Below are positions 49,277 to 56,710 of a stretch of 64,000 nucleotides of DNA, one piece after another. Location: NCBI RefSeq assembly GCF_000745485.1, contig NZ_JQJK01000008.1, positions 248,001-312,000 on the forward strand, in the 5' to 3' direction. Below the pieces are notes generated by a model. It worked only from the letters and a program-made list of their open reading frames with translations. It did no database searches and was not told the origin of the DNA. The DNA comes from Methanobacterium veterum (GTDB lineage Archaea > Methanobacteriota > Methanobacteria > Methanobacteriales > Methanobacteriaceae). Position numbers and translations under genes: made by a program. Position 1 is the first letter of the stretch. Each line of letters begins with the position of its first letter.

Positions 49277-49945
49277 ATGAAAATCCTTGTTATGGGCGAT
49301 ATACACGGACAGTGTCATAAAATTTTTAATTATCTTCAAAAAAATGACGTAGATCTAATAATTTTAACTGGAGATATAACCCATTTTGGACCTCCAAAGT
49401 TATGTGGAGACATATTAAATAGTATATGCGCATTTAATGTGCCCACATTTACAATACCAGGTAACTGCGATCCAACAGGTGTTTACGCGGAAATTGAAAA
49501 GTCAAATGCCATTAACATACACAATAGATCAACTGTTATTAAAAATATAGGTATTTGCGGGTTTGGCGGCTCAAATCCAACTCCATTTGACACGCCCCTT
49601 GAATTTGAAGAGATGGAAATATATGATGAACTTAAAAAGCTGATGAAACAAATTGAAAATCAGGAAATAAAAGTACTGGTGACTCATGCGCCCCCCTACA
49701 ACACAAAAACTGATTTAATACCTTCTGGAGACCATGTAGGGAGTAAAAGTGTTCGAAAGATAATAGAAGAGTTTCAACCTTCTCTAAACTTGTGTGGACA
49801 TATACATGAAGCAGTAGCCATTGACAAAATAGGGAATACTATTATATTCAATCCAGGAGAAGCATCTCATGGTTTTGCAGGCATAATAGACATAAATGAA
49901 GATGGAAGAGAAATAAAAATATCCCCCCAACTCATAAATCTTTAA
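49277..49945 (+). CDS. Metallophosphoesterase
   Basis: 222 residues of the calcineurin-like phosphoesterase superfamily. Metal motifs: GDIHGQCHK at residue 7, LTGDITHFG near 35, IPGNCDPTG near 60 (GNCD in place of GNHD, as in several archaeal members), VTHAPPY near 135, and LCGHIHEA near 173. Acts on a phosphodiester or phosphomonoester; the substrate is not known. RBS AAGGAG. Confidence 0.88.
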   Translation: MKILVMGDIHGQCHKIFNYLQKNDVDLIILTGDITHFGPPKLCGDILNSICAFNVPTFTIPGNCDPTGVYAEIEKSNAINIHNRSTVIKNIGICGFGGSNPTPFDTPLEFEEMEIYDELKKLMKQIENQEIKVLVTHAPPYNTKTDLIPSGDHVGSKSVRKIIEEFQPSLNLCGHIHEAVAIDKIGNTIIFNPGEASHGFAGIIDINEDGREIKISPQLINL

Positions 49946-50177
49946 GAATGCTTTATTAAAATTATAAAAAGGAATTATATTCATAACCCTAAAATAAAAT
50001 AGTATAATTATTTATGTCAATAATCTTAAGAAATAGAAATGTAATCAACTTTGATGGTTAACAGCATATAATATAATGGATCTAAACCAGTTTAATGAAA
50101 TTTAAAGTATAATTAATTGATATTTATTCTATTTGAGGTTGAGAAAATGTTATAAAAATTCTTTGAATTTTGTAACC

Positions 50178-50518
50178 GCAAAAATTAGAGATTTTTGCAG
50201 GTTATACATTTTCGAACATTCGAAAATTTTTGATTTTTCGAATGCCCGAACACCAGTGCTCGGCGGCCTTAAAAATCAAAGTTAGCAAAAACAAAGCTTG
50301 CAAAACATAGTTTTTGCATCGTCAAAATTGCAAATTTTGACAGTTTTTGCACTATCGAAAAGCTTTGCTTTTTGATGCCATGAATACTCCGTATTCGAAG
50401 GCTATCACGATCTTTGATTGTGATACACCAAACACTACGTGTTTGAGTGCTCCAAAAATCCATATAATTTTAGAAAATACTTTGTATTTTCTAATTTTCA
50501 AAAATATAAGATTTTTGA
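50178..50518. repeat. Palindrome array E, largest
   Basis: About eleven short palindromes in 340 bases. Examples: 50178-50198 (GCAAAAAT/ATTTTTGC), 50220-50241 (TCGAAAAAT/ATTTTTCGA type), 50300-50317 (loop CATAG), 50321-50341 (GTCAAAAT type), 50355-50375 (TCGAAAAG-CTTTG-CTTTTTGA), 50381-50398 (GAATA-CTCCG-TATTC), 50403-50425 (TATCACGAT, loop CTTTG), 50429-50447 (CAAACA-CTACG-TGTTTG), 50473-50491 (GAAAATA-CTTTG-TATTTTC) and 50498-50518. Fills the 600-base gap between the phosphoesterase and 2-phosphoglycerate kinase genes. No open frame belongs here. Confidence 0.9.
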
Positions 50519-50548
50519 GGATTTTTGAGAGATTTTAAAGGTGAAAAA

Positions 50549-51472
50549 TTGAGAATGATAATGGTAGAAGGAGAAGTAAGTGGTAAAAAGTATAGAGAGC
50601 CTTTTTCTAAAGGAGTCTTAGCACGATCTTTAACTCGAGCAGAGATGGATCCAAATAAGGCATATACATTCGCATCTCAAATAGAAGCCCATTTAAGAAA
50701 AGAAGGAATAAAAGTTATAAGCCTAGAAGACCTTATAGGAATAGTTCGGGTAAAATTAAAAGAAGAAAATGAAGAAGTAGCTGAAAAATATGGGCTATGG
50801 AAACGGATTCGTACATGTAAAGAACCTCTTATTATATTAATAGGAGGAGCTTCAGGAGTTGGTACATCTTCAATTGCTTTTGAAGTTGCTAACAGGCTTG
50901 GAATAAGAAACATGACAAGCACAGATATCATAAGAGAAGTTATGCGTAAGATGGTATCAAAAGAACTGTTGCCAACTTTATTTGAATCCAGTTACACTGC
51001 ATATAAATCATTGAGGATTCCCCCATCTCCCGAGCTTGATGAAGTAATCATTGGATTTAGGGATCACGTAGATACTGTAAGTGTAGGTGTTGAAGCTGTA
51101 ATTGAAAGAGCACTGAAAGAAGGAGTAAGTATAGTCATTGAAGGCGTTCATATCGTTCCAGGATTTATAAACGAAGAACTTGTGAGTAAACACAATGTTG
51201 CCATGTTCGTTTTAACCTTGCAGGACGAAGAAGTTCATAAAGGAAGATTCTACTCAAGGTGCAGGCAGCTATGGGCTCGAAGGCCATTAAAAAGGTATAT
51301 GAATTACTTTGGAGCAATACGAAAAACACATAAATACTTCGAAAATCAGGCCCAGAAGTATGATATACCTGTTATTGAAAATATTGACGTTACAACCACG
51401 ATTGATTGTATAATAGAAACTATTACAAAGACATATGGACGTGAAGAAGATGTTAGAGAAACAAAAAGTTAA
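50549..51472 (+). CDS. 2-phosphoglycerate kinase
   Basis: About 307 residues from TTG 50549, six bases after GGTG; ATG 50555 is also possible. Converts 2-phosphoglycerate to 2,3-bisphosphoglycerate, the first step to cyclic 2,3-diphosphoglycerate, a compound typical of Methanobacteriales. An N-terminal ATP-cone-like domain (about residues 1-85) is followed by a P-loop kinase with [20 protein letters not shown] near residue 100. The next step, cyclic diphosphoglycerate synthetase, is not in the window. The end overlaps the CBS gene. Array E lies directly upstream. Confidence 0.88.
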   Translation: MRMIMVEGEVSGKKYREPFSKGVLARSLTRAEMDPNKAYTFASQIEAHLRKEGIKVISLEDLIGIVRVKLKEENEEVAEKYGLWKRIRTCKEPLIILIGGASGVGTSSIAFEVANRLGIRNMTSTDIIREVMRKMVSKELLPTLFESSYTAYKSLRIPPSPELDEVIIGFRDHVDTVSVGVEAVIERALKEGVSIVIEGVHIVPGFINEELVSKHNVAMFVLTLQDEEVHKGRFYSRCRQLWARRPLKRYMNYFGAIRKTHKYFENQAQKYDIPVIENIDVTTTIDCIIETITKTYGREEDVRETKS

Positions 51473-51851
51473 AGAAGTGATGACAGAGGACGTTATAACA
51501 GTTCCTCCTAGTGAAGACGTTGTTTTCGCTTTTGAAAAGTTAATGAAATATAAGGTAAGTTCGCTCCCTGTTGTTGATGAAGAGGGAATACTTTTAGGTA
51601 TCGTGACAGCAACAGATCTTGGACATAACCTGATTCTTGATAAATATGAACTTGGAACAACCGTCGACAAAGTCATGGTAAAAGATGTAATCTGCATAGG
51701 CTCACAGGATAACCTGAAAACTGCAGTTAAAAAAATGAATAAGTATGGTGCTGGTGGTGGAATTGTAAATCAACTGATTGTAGTAGATGATCATAAAATA
51801 AAAGGCATAATTTCAGATGGAGATATAATAAAAGCATTAAGAGCACTTTAA
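51450..51851 (+). CDS. CBS-domain pair protein
   Basis: 133 residues from ATG 51450 (the ATG at 51435 is possible). Two CBS domains: [20 protein letters not shown] with [19 protein letters not shown], and [20 protein letters not shown] with [23 protein letters not shown] pairs bind adenine nucleotides and report energy state. It overlaps the 2-phosphoglycerate kinase gene by about 23 bases, so it may adjust that enzyme. Confidence 0.87.
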   Translation: MLEKQKVKEVMTEDVITVPPSEDVVFAFEKLMKYKVSSLPVVDEEGILLGIVTATDLGHNLILDKYELGTTVDKVMVKDVICIGSQDNLKTAVKKMNKYGAGGGIVNQLIVVDDHKIKGIISDGDIIKALRAL

Positions 51852-52028
51852 TTATAGAACTTATTTAATATACATTTATATTAAAAACAGTCATCTAAAG
51901 CAGGTTATGTTATTTTTAGATTAGATAACCATACAAGTTACCACCCTGAAAACTTTTGCTTTTCATAAAATTTTAATAGAGTATTGGGAAATTGAATGCC
52001 CAAATACTGTAAAATTCTTTTTAAGTTA

Positions 52029-53021
52029 TTATAAAAATGAAGATATAACAAAAAATAGCGTTCCAGATATAACTGCACATATCGGGAATGTAAGAGCCCA
52101 TGAAGATACAATTTGTTTTACAACGTCACCACCAATATCTCTAGTTTTCCTCGCAAGCCCCACTCCAATTACAGACCCTACAAGTGTTTGAGTTGGAGAT
52201 ATAGGCATTCCTAAAAATGTGAAAAGTAAAATAACAGAAGCAGCCGCTATTTGAGCTGAAACACCCCTTGTTGGAACCAAATTAGTTATCCTTTTTCCGA
52301 CTGTACCTGTAATTCTATTTCCAGCAACTAAAATTCCAGAAACAATTCCAATAGCACCCAATACTCTTATATCGCTGCTTGCAGCACTTCCAGCTACTGC
52401 AATCATTATACCTGTTGCAGCTGCAATATCTATGGCACCTACTCCCATAGCAGCGAAACATGAACTCACAATCTGTAAATAAGAGAATATTTTTTCTAAT
52501 CTGCCCCTTACAGCCATACTGGTTGTTTTCTCAAGAAGTGAAACTCTTAAAAGATAATAAAAAACAAAACCAACTGTAAGGCCCAAAAGTGGAGATGAAA
52601 TCCAGCTTAATGCTATATTGAGAAGTGAATTCCATTGTATATGAGCTGTACCTGCATAAACAATCCCATATCCAAAAATTGCCCCAACCATAGCATGGCT
52701 CCCTGAAACAGGAGTTTTCCTAAAAATAGAAATACTAACCCATATTCCTGCAGATAAAGTAGCTATAACCGCCCCTATAGGAGTTATAAATGATGATGCA
52801 ACTATACCTCCAGATATAGTTTTAATGACATTACCACTTAAAAATACAGCCCCTATAAACATGAACACAGCCCCCACTATAAGGGCTTGCCTCATCTTAA
52901 CAACACCACTTCCTACGGCAGTTCCCATGGAGTTACCAATATCATTGGCCCCAATATTAGCCGCCAGATAGATACCTGCAGCAACACCAAGTATAATAAG
53001 GTAGTCTAAGATTTTACTCAC
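52029..53021 (-). CDS. Inorganic phosphate transporter, PiT family
   Basis: 330 residues with about ten membrane spans. PiT signature GANDIGNSMGTAVGSG near residue 24, and its second repeat near residue 190 (GAIDIAAATGIMIA); PVSGSHAMVGAIFGYG near 105 and MPISPTQTLVGSVIGVG near 270 are the paired conserved loops. It takes up phosphate driven by ions. GTG start. No phoU-like gene is adjacent. It marks the last ordinary chromosomal gene before the accessory region. Confidence 0.9.
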   Translation of the reverse strand: MSKILDYLIILGVAAGIYLAANIGANDIGNSMGTAVGSGVVKMRQALIVGAVFMFIGAVFLSGNVIKTISGGIVASSFITPIGAVIATLSAGIWVSISIFRKTPVSGSHAMVGAIFGYGIVYAGTAHIQWNSLLNIALSWISSPLLGLTVGFVFYYLLRVSLLEKTTSMAVRGRLEKIFSYLQIVSSCFAAMGVGAIDIAAATGIMIAVAGSAASSDIRVLGAIGIVSGILVAGNRITGTVGKRITNLVPTRGVSAQIAAASVILLFTFLGMPISPTQTLVGSVIGVGLARKTRDIGGDVVKQIVSSWALTFPICAVISGTLFFVISSFL

Positions 53022-53164
53022 ATTCCCGTGTAAATTATTAGTATAATATTAATTTGTCATTTAAAGAATTTATAAGATTCTGCTACAAGTATGTTAGATT
53101 AAAACTATAATTTGATGCAATTCTGTATTAAGTATCAATATTTTTTCTTTATTAATCTTTTAGA

Positions 53165-53287
53165 TTAATCTGTTTTAACCCCATAGAAATCTAATAGTTT
53201 TTTTATTGATTTAACATAATTTTCAGGTGATTCTTTTTCTTTTTCCTCATTATAGAATTTTAAAAGTGAATCAATGAATTTAGACAT
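53165..53287 (-). CDS. Micro-protein, 40 aa
   Basis: Reads ATG 53287 to TAA 53165, with AAAGGGG a few bases ahead. Charged helical sequence starting MSKFIDSLLKFYNEEKEKES and ending KLLDFYGVKTD. It lies next to the repeat block at 53320-53393, which would be its promoter region. Function unknown; perhaps a regulator of the accessory region. Confidence 0.6.
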   Translation of the reverse strand: MSKFIDSLLKFYNEEKEKESPENYVKSIKKLLDFYGVKTD

Positions 53288-53319
53288 ATTTAAACCCCTT
53301 TCGATTTGAGATCACAATG

Positions 53320-53393
53320 TGTTATACATCTTGTTATACAATTTGCTAAATTTTACAAAACATTATACATTTTGTTAAACATTTTGTTATACA
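53320..53393. repeat. Iteron-like TGTTATACA repeats
   Basis: TGTTATACA at 53320-53328 and 53332-53340, then TGTTAAACA at 53373 and TGTTATACA at 53385. Within each pair the period is 12 bases. Between the pairs lie ATTATACAT and AAAACATTA, related in the other orientation. An AT-only stretch follows (53401-53490). This is the form of a plasmid origin or of a repressor-binding array. Confidence 0.6.
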
Positions 53394-53396
53394 GAT

Positions 53397-53756
53397 TTAA
53401 TTAATTCTTATTACTAAATTAATTTTATTTATTTTTGTATTACTTTTTATATATTTATTATATATTATATTATTATAATATAATAAATAAGAGAAGAATA
53501 AATGATAAAAAAAGCGTTTTAAGTGTTCTTTATGCAAAAATAAAGGCAAATATACCTTTTTAGTTGATAAAGTTGATTTTAAGCATGATTGATTTTCGAT
53601 GATTCTTTGGAATTTTGAAATGACTTTTGAATGATTTCCCAAGCACACACACTCATTTTTTACGTTTTTTATGTCATTGCTTTGAGAGAACAATATTGTT
53701 GTATTGATCATGCAATATTGCTTTTTGTGGGCAATTACTTCTCTATTATTTTGCAT
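53397..53756 (-). CDS. Possible protein of 119 aa, doubtful
   Basis: Starts one base after the stop of the 49-aa gene, with AAAGGTG upstream, which argues for real translation. Yet most of the chain is Asn/Lys/Tyr/Phe-rich reading of AT-rich DNA, and the last third runs through near-pure AT. The first 50 residues (MQNNREVIAHKKQYCMIN and on) are the more plausible part. No family. Confidence 0.3.
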   Translation of the reverse strand: MQNNREVIAHKKQYCMINTTILFSQSNDIKNVKNECVCLGNHSKVISKFQRIIENQSCLKSTLSTKKVYLPLFLHKEHLKRFFYHLFFSYLLYYNNIIYNKYIKSNTKINKINLVIRIN

Positions 53757-53906
53757 TTACACTTTCACCTTTTCCAGGTTACTGACTTTTTCAAATAGAA
53801 CATTTGCAGGAATGTTATATTTATTTCCAATTAGTTCTATCTGTCCTATACTGTCTCTTACGAGTTCAATATCGATTATATTCATTTCTATTTCATTCTT
53901 ACTCAT
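53757..53906 (-). CDS. Micro-protein, 49 aa
   Basis: Start ATG 53906, stop TAA. Sequence begins MSKNEIEMNIIDIELVRDSI and ends VSNLEKVKV. The gap to the upstream gene's stop is one base, so the genes form a tight operon. A helical acidic protein with no known family. Confidence 0.65.
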   Translation of the reverse strand: MSKNEIEMNIIDIELVRDSIGQIELIGNKYNIPANVLFEKVSNLEKVKV

Positions 53907-53907
53907 T

Positions 53908-54066
53908 TTAATCATTCTCCAGTTGATATTTATCGATTATTGCTTTTACTAAATTCCAAATATCATTTTCTGTGTAAATGTATTCATTATTTGCTTGTTT
54001 TGATGCTCTCCTAGTTATTCCATTGAATATTTCACTTTCTAAGTCTGTTGGTTCATTATTTCTCAT
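53908..54066 (-). CDS. Micro-protein, 52 aa
   Basis: Start ATG 54066, stop TAA 53908. Begins MRNNEPTDLESEIFNGITRR and ends KAIIDKYQLEND. Charged, probably two helices. It sits between other micro-genes on the same strand with almost no spacing. Possibly a small DNA- or protein-binding factor of the element; not recognised. Confidence 0.65.
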   Translation of the reverse strand: MRNNEPTDLESEIFNGITRRASKQANNEYIYTENDIWNLVKAIIDKYQLEND

Positions 54067-54074
54067 GTAATCAC

Positions 54075-54230
54075 TTATGATAATTCATTTTTGATTAATT
54101 CTGTTTTATAGTCGCTAGAATGATATAATAAACATTCATATTCATTAAAAAATATATCCATGAAATTTATCATTTCTTCTCCTGAACTAAACCTTTTAAT
54201 TTTTATTATTTTATCCTCTCCGTTCTCCAT
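54075..54230 (-). CDS. Micro-protein, 51 aa
   Basis: ATG 54230 gives 51 residues beginning MENGEDKIIKIKRFSSGEEM; in-frame starts up to GTG 54281 would give 68. The shorter form overlaps the cysteine-rich 25-aa frame by 20 bases. Acidic with hydrophobic core (MDIFFNEYECLLYH). No family. Confidence 0.55.
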   Translation of the reverse strand: MENGEDKIIKIKRFSSGEEMINFMDIFFNEYECLLYHSSDYKTELIKNELS

Positions 54231-54288
54231 TTTCTTTATAACAGATTTTGCATTTACAACATTCATCATGGTTAAAAACACATTTCAC
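54211..54288 (-). CDS. Cysteine-rich micro-protein, 25 aa
   Basis: GTG 54288 to TAA 54211, seven bases after GGGGAG at the end of the previous gene, which is ideal spacing for a ribosome site. Five Cys in 25 residues: KCVFNHDECCKCKIC. It could bind one zinc ion or an iron-sulfur cluster. It competes with a longer start of the overlapping 51-68-aa gene, so its reality rests on the ribosome site and the Cys pattern. Confidence 0.45.
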   Translation of the reverse strand: MKCVFNHDECCKCKICYKENGERRG

Positions 54289-54292
54289 ATAA

Positions 54293-54514
54293 TCACTCCC
54301 CAAAAATTAAGATTACTGGATGTTCTTCTTTTACTACAGTAGCGTTTTTTAAGTCCTTAATATCTATATTAGCTCTTTTTAGTTCTTTTTGTTCACAATC
54401 TCTGCATAATTCACATTCTTCGTTTACTCTCCATTTTTTGACCCCACATTTTGGACATGCGTAATTACACTCTGCACATATACATTTTTGTGCTGCTAAA
54501 CATTTTCTAATCAT
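54293..54514 (-). CDS. Cysteine-rich zinc-ribbon-like protein, 73 aa
   Basis: 73 residues whose ATG overlaps the previous stop (ATGA). Cys pattern: CLAAQKCICAECNYACPKCG, then NEECELCRDCEQ, enough for two zinc sites. The middle resembles the neighbouring 52-aa protein (VNE-x-C-x2-C-x2-CE in both), so the two are probably duplicates. The tail (ATVVKEEHPVILIFGE) is unlike. Likely a DNA- or RNA-binding micro-protein. Confidence 0.75.
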   Translation of the reverse strand: MIRKCLAAQKCICAECNYACPKCGVKKWRVNEECELCRDCEQKELKRANIDIKDLKNATVVKEEHPVILIFGE

Positions 54515-54669
54515 TTTGATTTCTCCAATGTCTTTTTAAGGTTGTAAAATGGTTCTTCGCAGGCCATACAACTTTTACAATTTTCATTTACTTCTTTTAC
54601 TTCTGCTCCACAATGACATGGTTCACATTCTTTTATACATGTTGAAGCCCATTTGCAACTTCTAAGCAT
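54511..54669 (-). CDS. Cysteine-rich zinc-ribbon-like protein, 52 aa
   Basis: ATG 54669 to TGA 54511, 52 residues with eight or nine Cys: KWASTCIKECEPCHCG then VNENCKSCMACEEPF. It overlaps the 121-aa gene upstream by 37 bases and the 73-aa gene downstream by four. It is a paralogue of the latter. Function unknown. Confidence 0.75.
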   Translation of the reverse strand: MLRSCKWASTCIKECEPCHCGAEVKEVNENCKSCMACEEPFYNLKKTLEKSK

Positions 54670-54998
54670 GTTTTACCTCTTTTTACAATTTTACTTAATT
54701 CATGACTTCCTTTACTTTCTAAAATAGTATTAGCTATGTTTTTTAGGCTTCCGTGTTCTTTTTCATAGTTTTCAATGTATTCATCAACTGTGTTTCTTAC
54801 TAGTTCTCCCTGGTATTTTCCTTCTAAAAAACTAATTATAGTTAATTTAGAGTTCTGTACCCTGTCAAACCGTATTTGTTTTTTAAATATCTTGTTTTCT
54901 TTTTCTCTTTTGGTTCTATCCAGCTGTTCTACTGCTTTATTCAAATCTTTCAGGTTTGCTAGTCTTTTGAAATTATTCAATCTATCACCTATTTTCAT
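54633..54998 (-). CDS. Hypothetical helical protein, first of micro-gene operon
   Basis: Up to 121 residues from ATG 54998; TTG 54980, three bases after AGGTGAT, is an alternative start. Highly charged helices (LNKAVEQLDRTKREKENKIF), then FLEGKYQGELVRNTVDEYIENY. The 3' end overlaps the next gene. It could be a DNA-binding or structural protein of the element. Two GTACTTAYGG repeats lie in its promoter region. Confidence 0.65.
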   Translation of the reverse strand: MKIGDRLNNFKRLANLKDLNKAVEQLDRTKREKENKIFKKQIRFDRVQNSKLTIISFLEGKYQGELVRNTVDEYIENYEKEHGSLKNIANTILESKGSHELSKIVKRGKTCLEVANGLQHV

Positions 54999-55295
54999 TC
55001 TATTTCATGACCATATGGACAAAGTACTTACGGTCAAATGTACTTATGGTAATAATGTATTAAATGTCTTTATAAAATGATTAAATAGAAAAACTTAAAT
55101 AGGTGTTTCCGGTCTTCGTTATACCGCAATCTTACGAAATAAACCTCAAATTAGTCAAAAAGTTGTATTAAATCGCCTTTATGAAATTGAACAAACTAAC
55201 AAGATTTTTGCAGGTCCTGAGTTAATTTTTGTTACATTGTTCAGAATTTTTAGTGTGTTTTTCATGGGAATTTATGCAGCTGTTAAGGTGGTATT
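54999..55295. other. Divergent control region with unclear open frame
   Basis: About 300 bases between the micro-gene operon (minus) and the PAPS-reductase gene (plus). It holds the direct repeats at 55024-55049 and a minus-strand TATA-like TTTTATAAAG near 55067-55076. On the plus strand an open frame of about 63 codons runs from near 55103 and ends with TGA overlapping the TTG start at 55296, but no ordinary start codon is present near its beginning. It may be a gene fragment. Confidence 0.45.
55024..55049. promoter_or_regulatory. Direct repeats in the micro-gene promoter
   Basis: GTACTTACGG at 55024-55033 and GTACTTATGG at 55040-55049, a 16-base period. They lie where transcription toward the micro-genes would begin. 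Probable operator. Confidence 0.5.
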
Positions 55296-56426
55296 TTGAA
55301 CATTGTTAATTTAGAAAAAGAAGCAATCGAATTTATTAAAGAAAGCTGTAATTTTGATGAAACAGTTGTTATGTTTTCAGGTGGTAAAGATAGTCTTGTA
55401 GCTATGGATTTAGCTAAAAAAGCAGGTTTAAATCATGCAGTATACATAAATTCTGAACTTGAATATACTATTTCCAGGTCTTATGTTGAAAAAATGAAAA
55501 AATACTATTTTATTGAAGATCTTAAACCTGAAAATGATTTTTTTAAATTTTGTGAATTGATTTCCCCTCCTTCAAAACGTCTAAAATGGTGCTGTAAGGT
55601 TTTAAAACTTGTTACTTCCATGAAATACAGTATTCAAAATAAAAAATATTATCATATAACAGGTATTAGAGGTGATGAATCTTTAAGGCGTTCTAAATAT
55701 GATAAAATTACAAGTGATCCTTTGCTTTTTGCAAATCCGCGATATCATTTCTTTGAAGTTAATCCCGTTTTTGATTGGTCTGAAAAAGATATATGGCGTT
55801 ATATACGTTACAATAATCTTAAATTCAATCCATTATACCGTTATATTGACCGGGTAGGTTGCTGGTGTTGTCCTTTCTCTACAAAAAATGAATGGGATCT
55901 TGCCAGAGAGCTCGAGCCTGAAGGTTTTCAAAAATTTAAAAAAATCCTAAATGTCTATTCTGTCTCTAATGTTACTACAGAATATAGACGGAAATATATC
56001 AAAAATGGCTGGCGATCTTATGCTTTTAAATATTTGAAAGTTCCTGTCATTAAAATGCATAATATTAGTAATCACTATACTTTAAAAGGAGATAATATTC
56101 ATTTACATAAACTTGAAAATTTACTGTTTATTTTAGCTTCCAACTATTCCATAAATGATAATGAACTTACTTTTACACTTGAAATGAACCTTCAAAATCA
56201 ACAGATACGCTTATTACTTGAAAAATGCCTCAATTGTGTTGGGTGTGGTGTTTGTACCGTTTTATGTCCTATTAATGCGTTATATCTCGATGATTCTAAG
56301 ACAATTAAAGTAAATAAAGATCTTTGTGTTGGCTGCCTTGCCTGTTGTAAACAAATAGATTCTAAATTGAAAATGGGTTGTATTGCTCGTAATTATAAAA
56401 AAGAACGTTTATCAATTGTTTTTTAA
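55296..56426 (+). CDS. PAPS-reductase-like PP-loop protein fused to ferredoxin
   Basis: 376 residues from TTG 55296 with AAGGTGG upstream. PP-loop ATP pyrophosphatase motif VVMFSGGKDSLVAMD near residue 26. Later RLKWCCKVLK and ITGIRGDESLRRS are typical of the CysH/PAPS reductase group, and a Cys pair lies in VGCWCCPFSTKNEW. C-terminal ferredoxin domain: CLNCVGCGVCTVLCP, and a second, incomplete set in LCVGCLACCK. Such proteins occur in methanogens and in mobile elements, and may act in sulfur or tRNA thiolation chemistry. True substrate unknown. Confidence 0.85.
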   Translation: MNIVNLEKEAIEFIKESCNFDETVVMFSGGKDSLVAMDLAKKAGLNHAVYINSELEYTISRSYVEKMKKYYFIEDLKPENDFFKFCELISPPSKRLKWCCKVLKLVTSMKYSIQNKKYYHITGIRGDESLRRSKYDKITSDPLLFANPRYHFFEVNPVFDWSEKDIWRYIRYNNLKFNPLYRYIDRVGCWCCPFSTKNEWDLARELEPEGFQKFKKILNVYSVSNVTTEYRRKYIKNGWRSYAFKYLKVPVIKMHNISNHYTLKGDNIHLHKLENLLFILASNYSINDNELTFTLEMNLQNQQIRLLLEKCLNCVGCGVCTVLCPINALYLDDSKTIKVNKDLCVGCLACCKQIDSKLKMGCIARNYKKERLSIVF

Positions 56427-56710
56427 AAAATTTTTTTCACATTTATTTTAAGGACCTTATTTTATTTCCGCAGGTATGCGCAGCAGATCCAATTTTCAAT
56501 TAATTAAATTCTGGAAAATCAAAATTTCATTTTTACCAGGATATCTTAAAAATCAAAAACCTTGAATAAATTTAAAGTACTTGTTTTGCACCTGCTGATC
56601 AATTCAAAATAAAAATGCCTTAAATCAATTAAAAATATTTTGTTAACACCTGTTGAATAATTTAATAGCTAATTTTTAATTCTTCTTTTATTTTATCAAC
56701 TTGAAATTAA

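Noticed and set aside
53704..53952. 82-codon hydrophobic plus frame
   Set aside because: It is antisense to two micro-genes with good starts and operon spacing.
56583..56672. Possible direct repeats (CACCTGCTGA and CACCTGTTGA) as attachment sites
   Set aside because: The match is short and imperfect, and does not bracket a clear unit.
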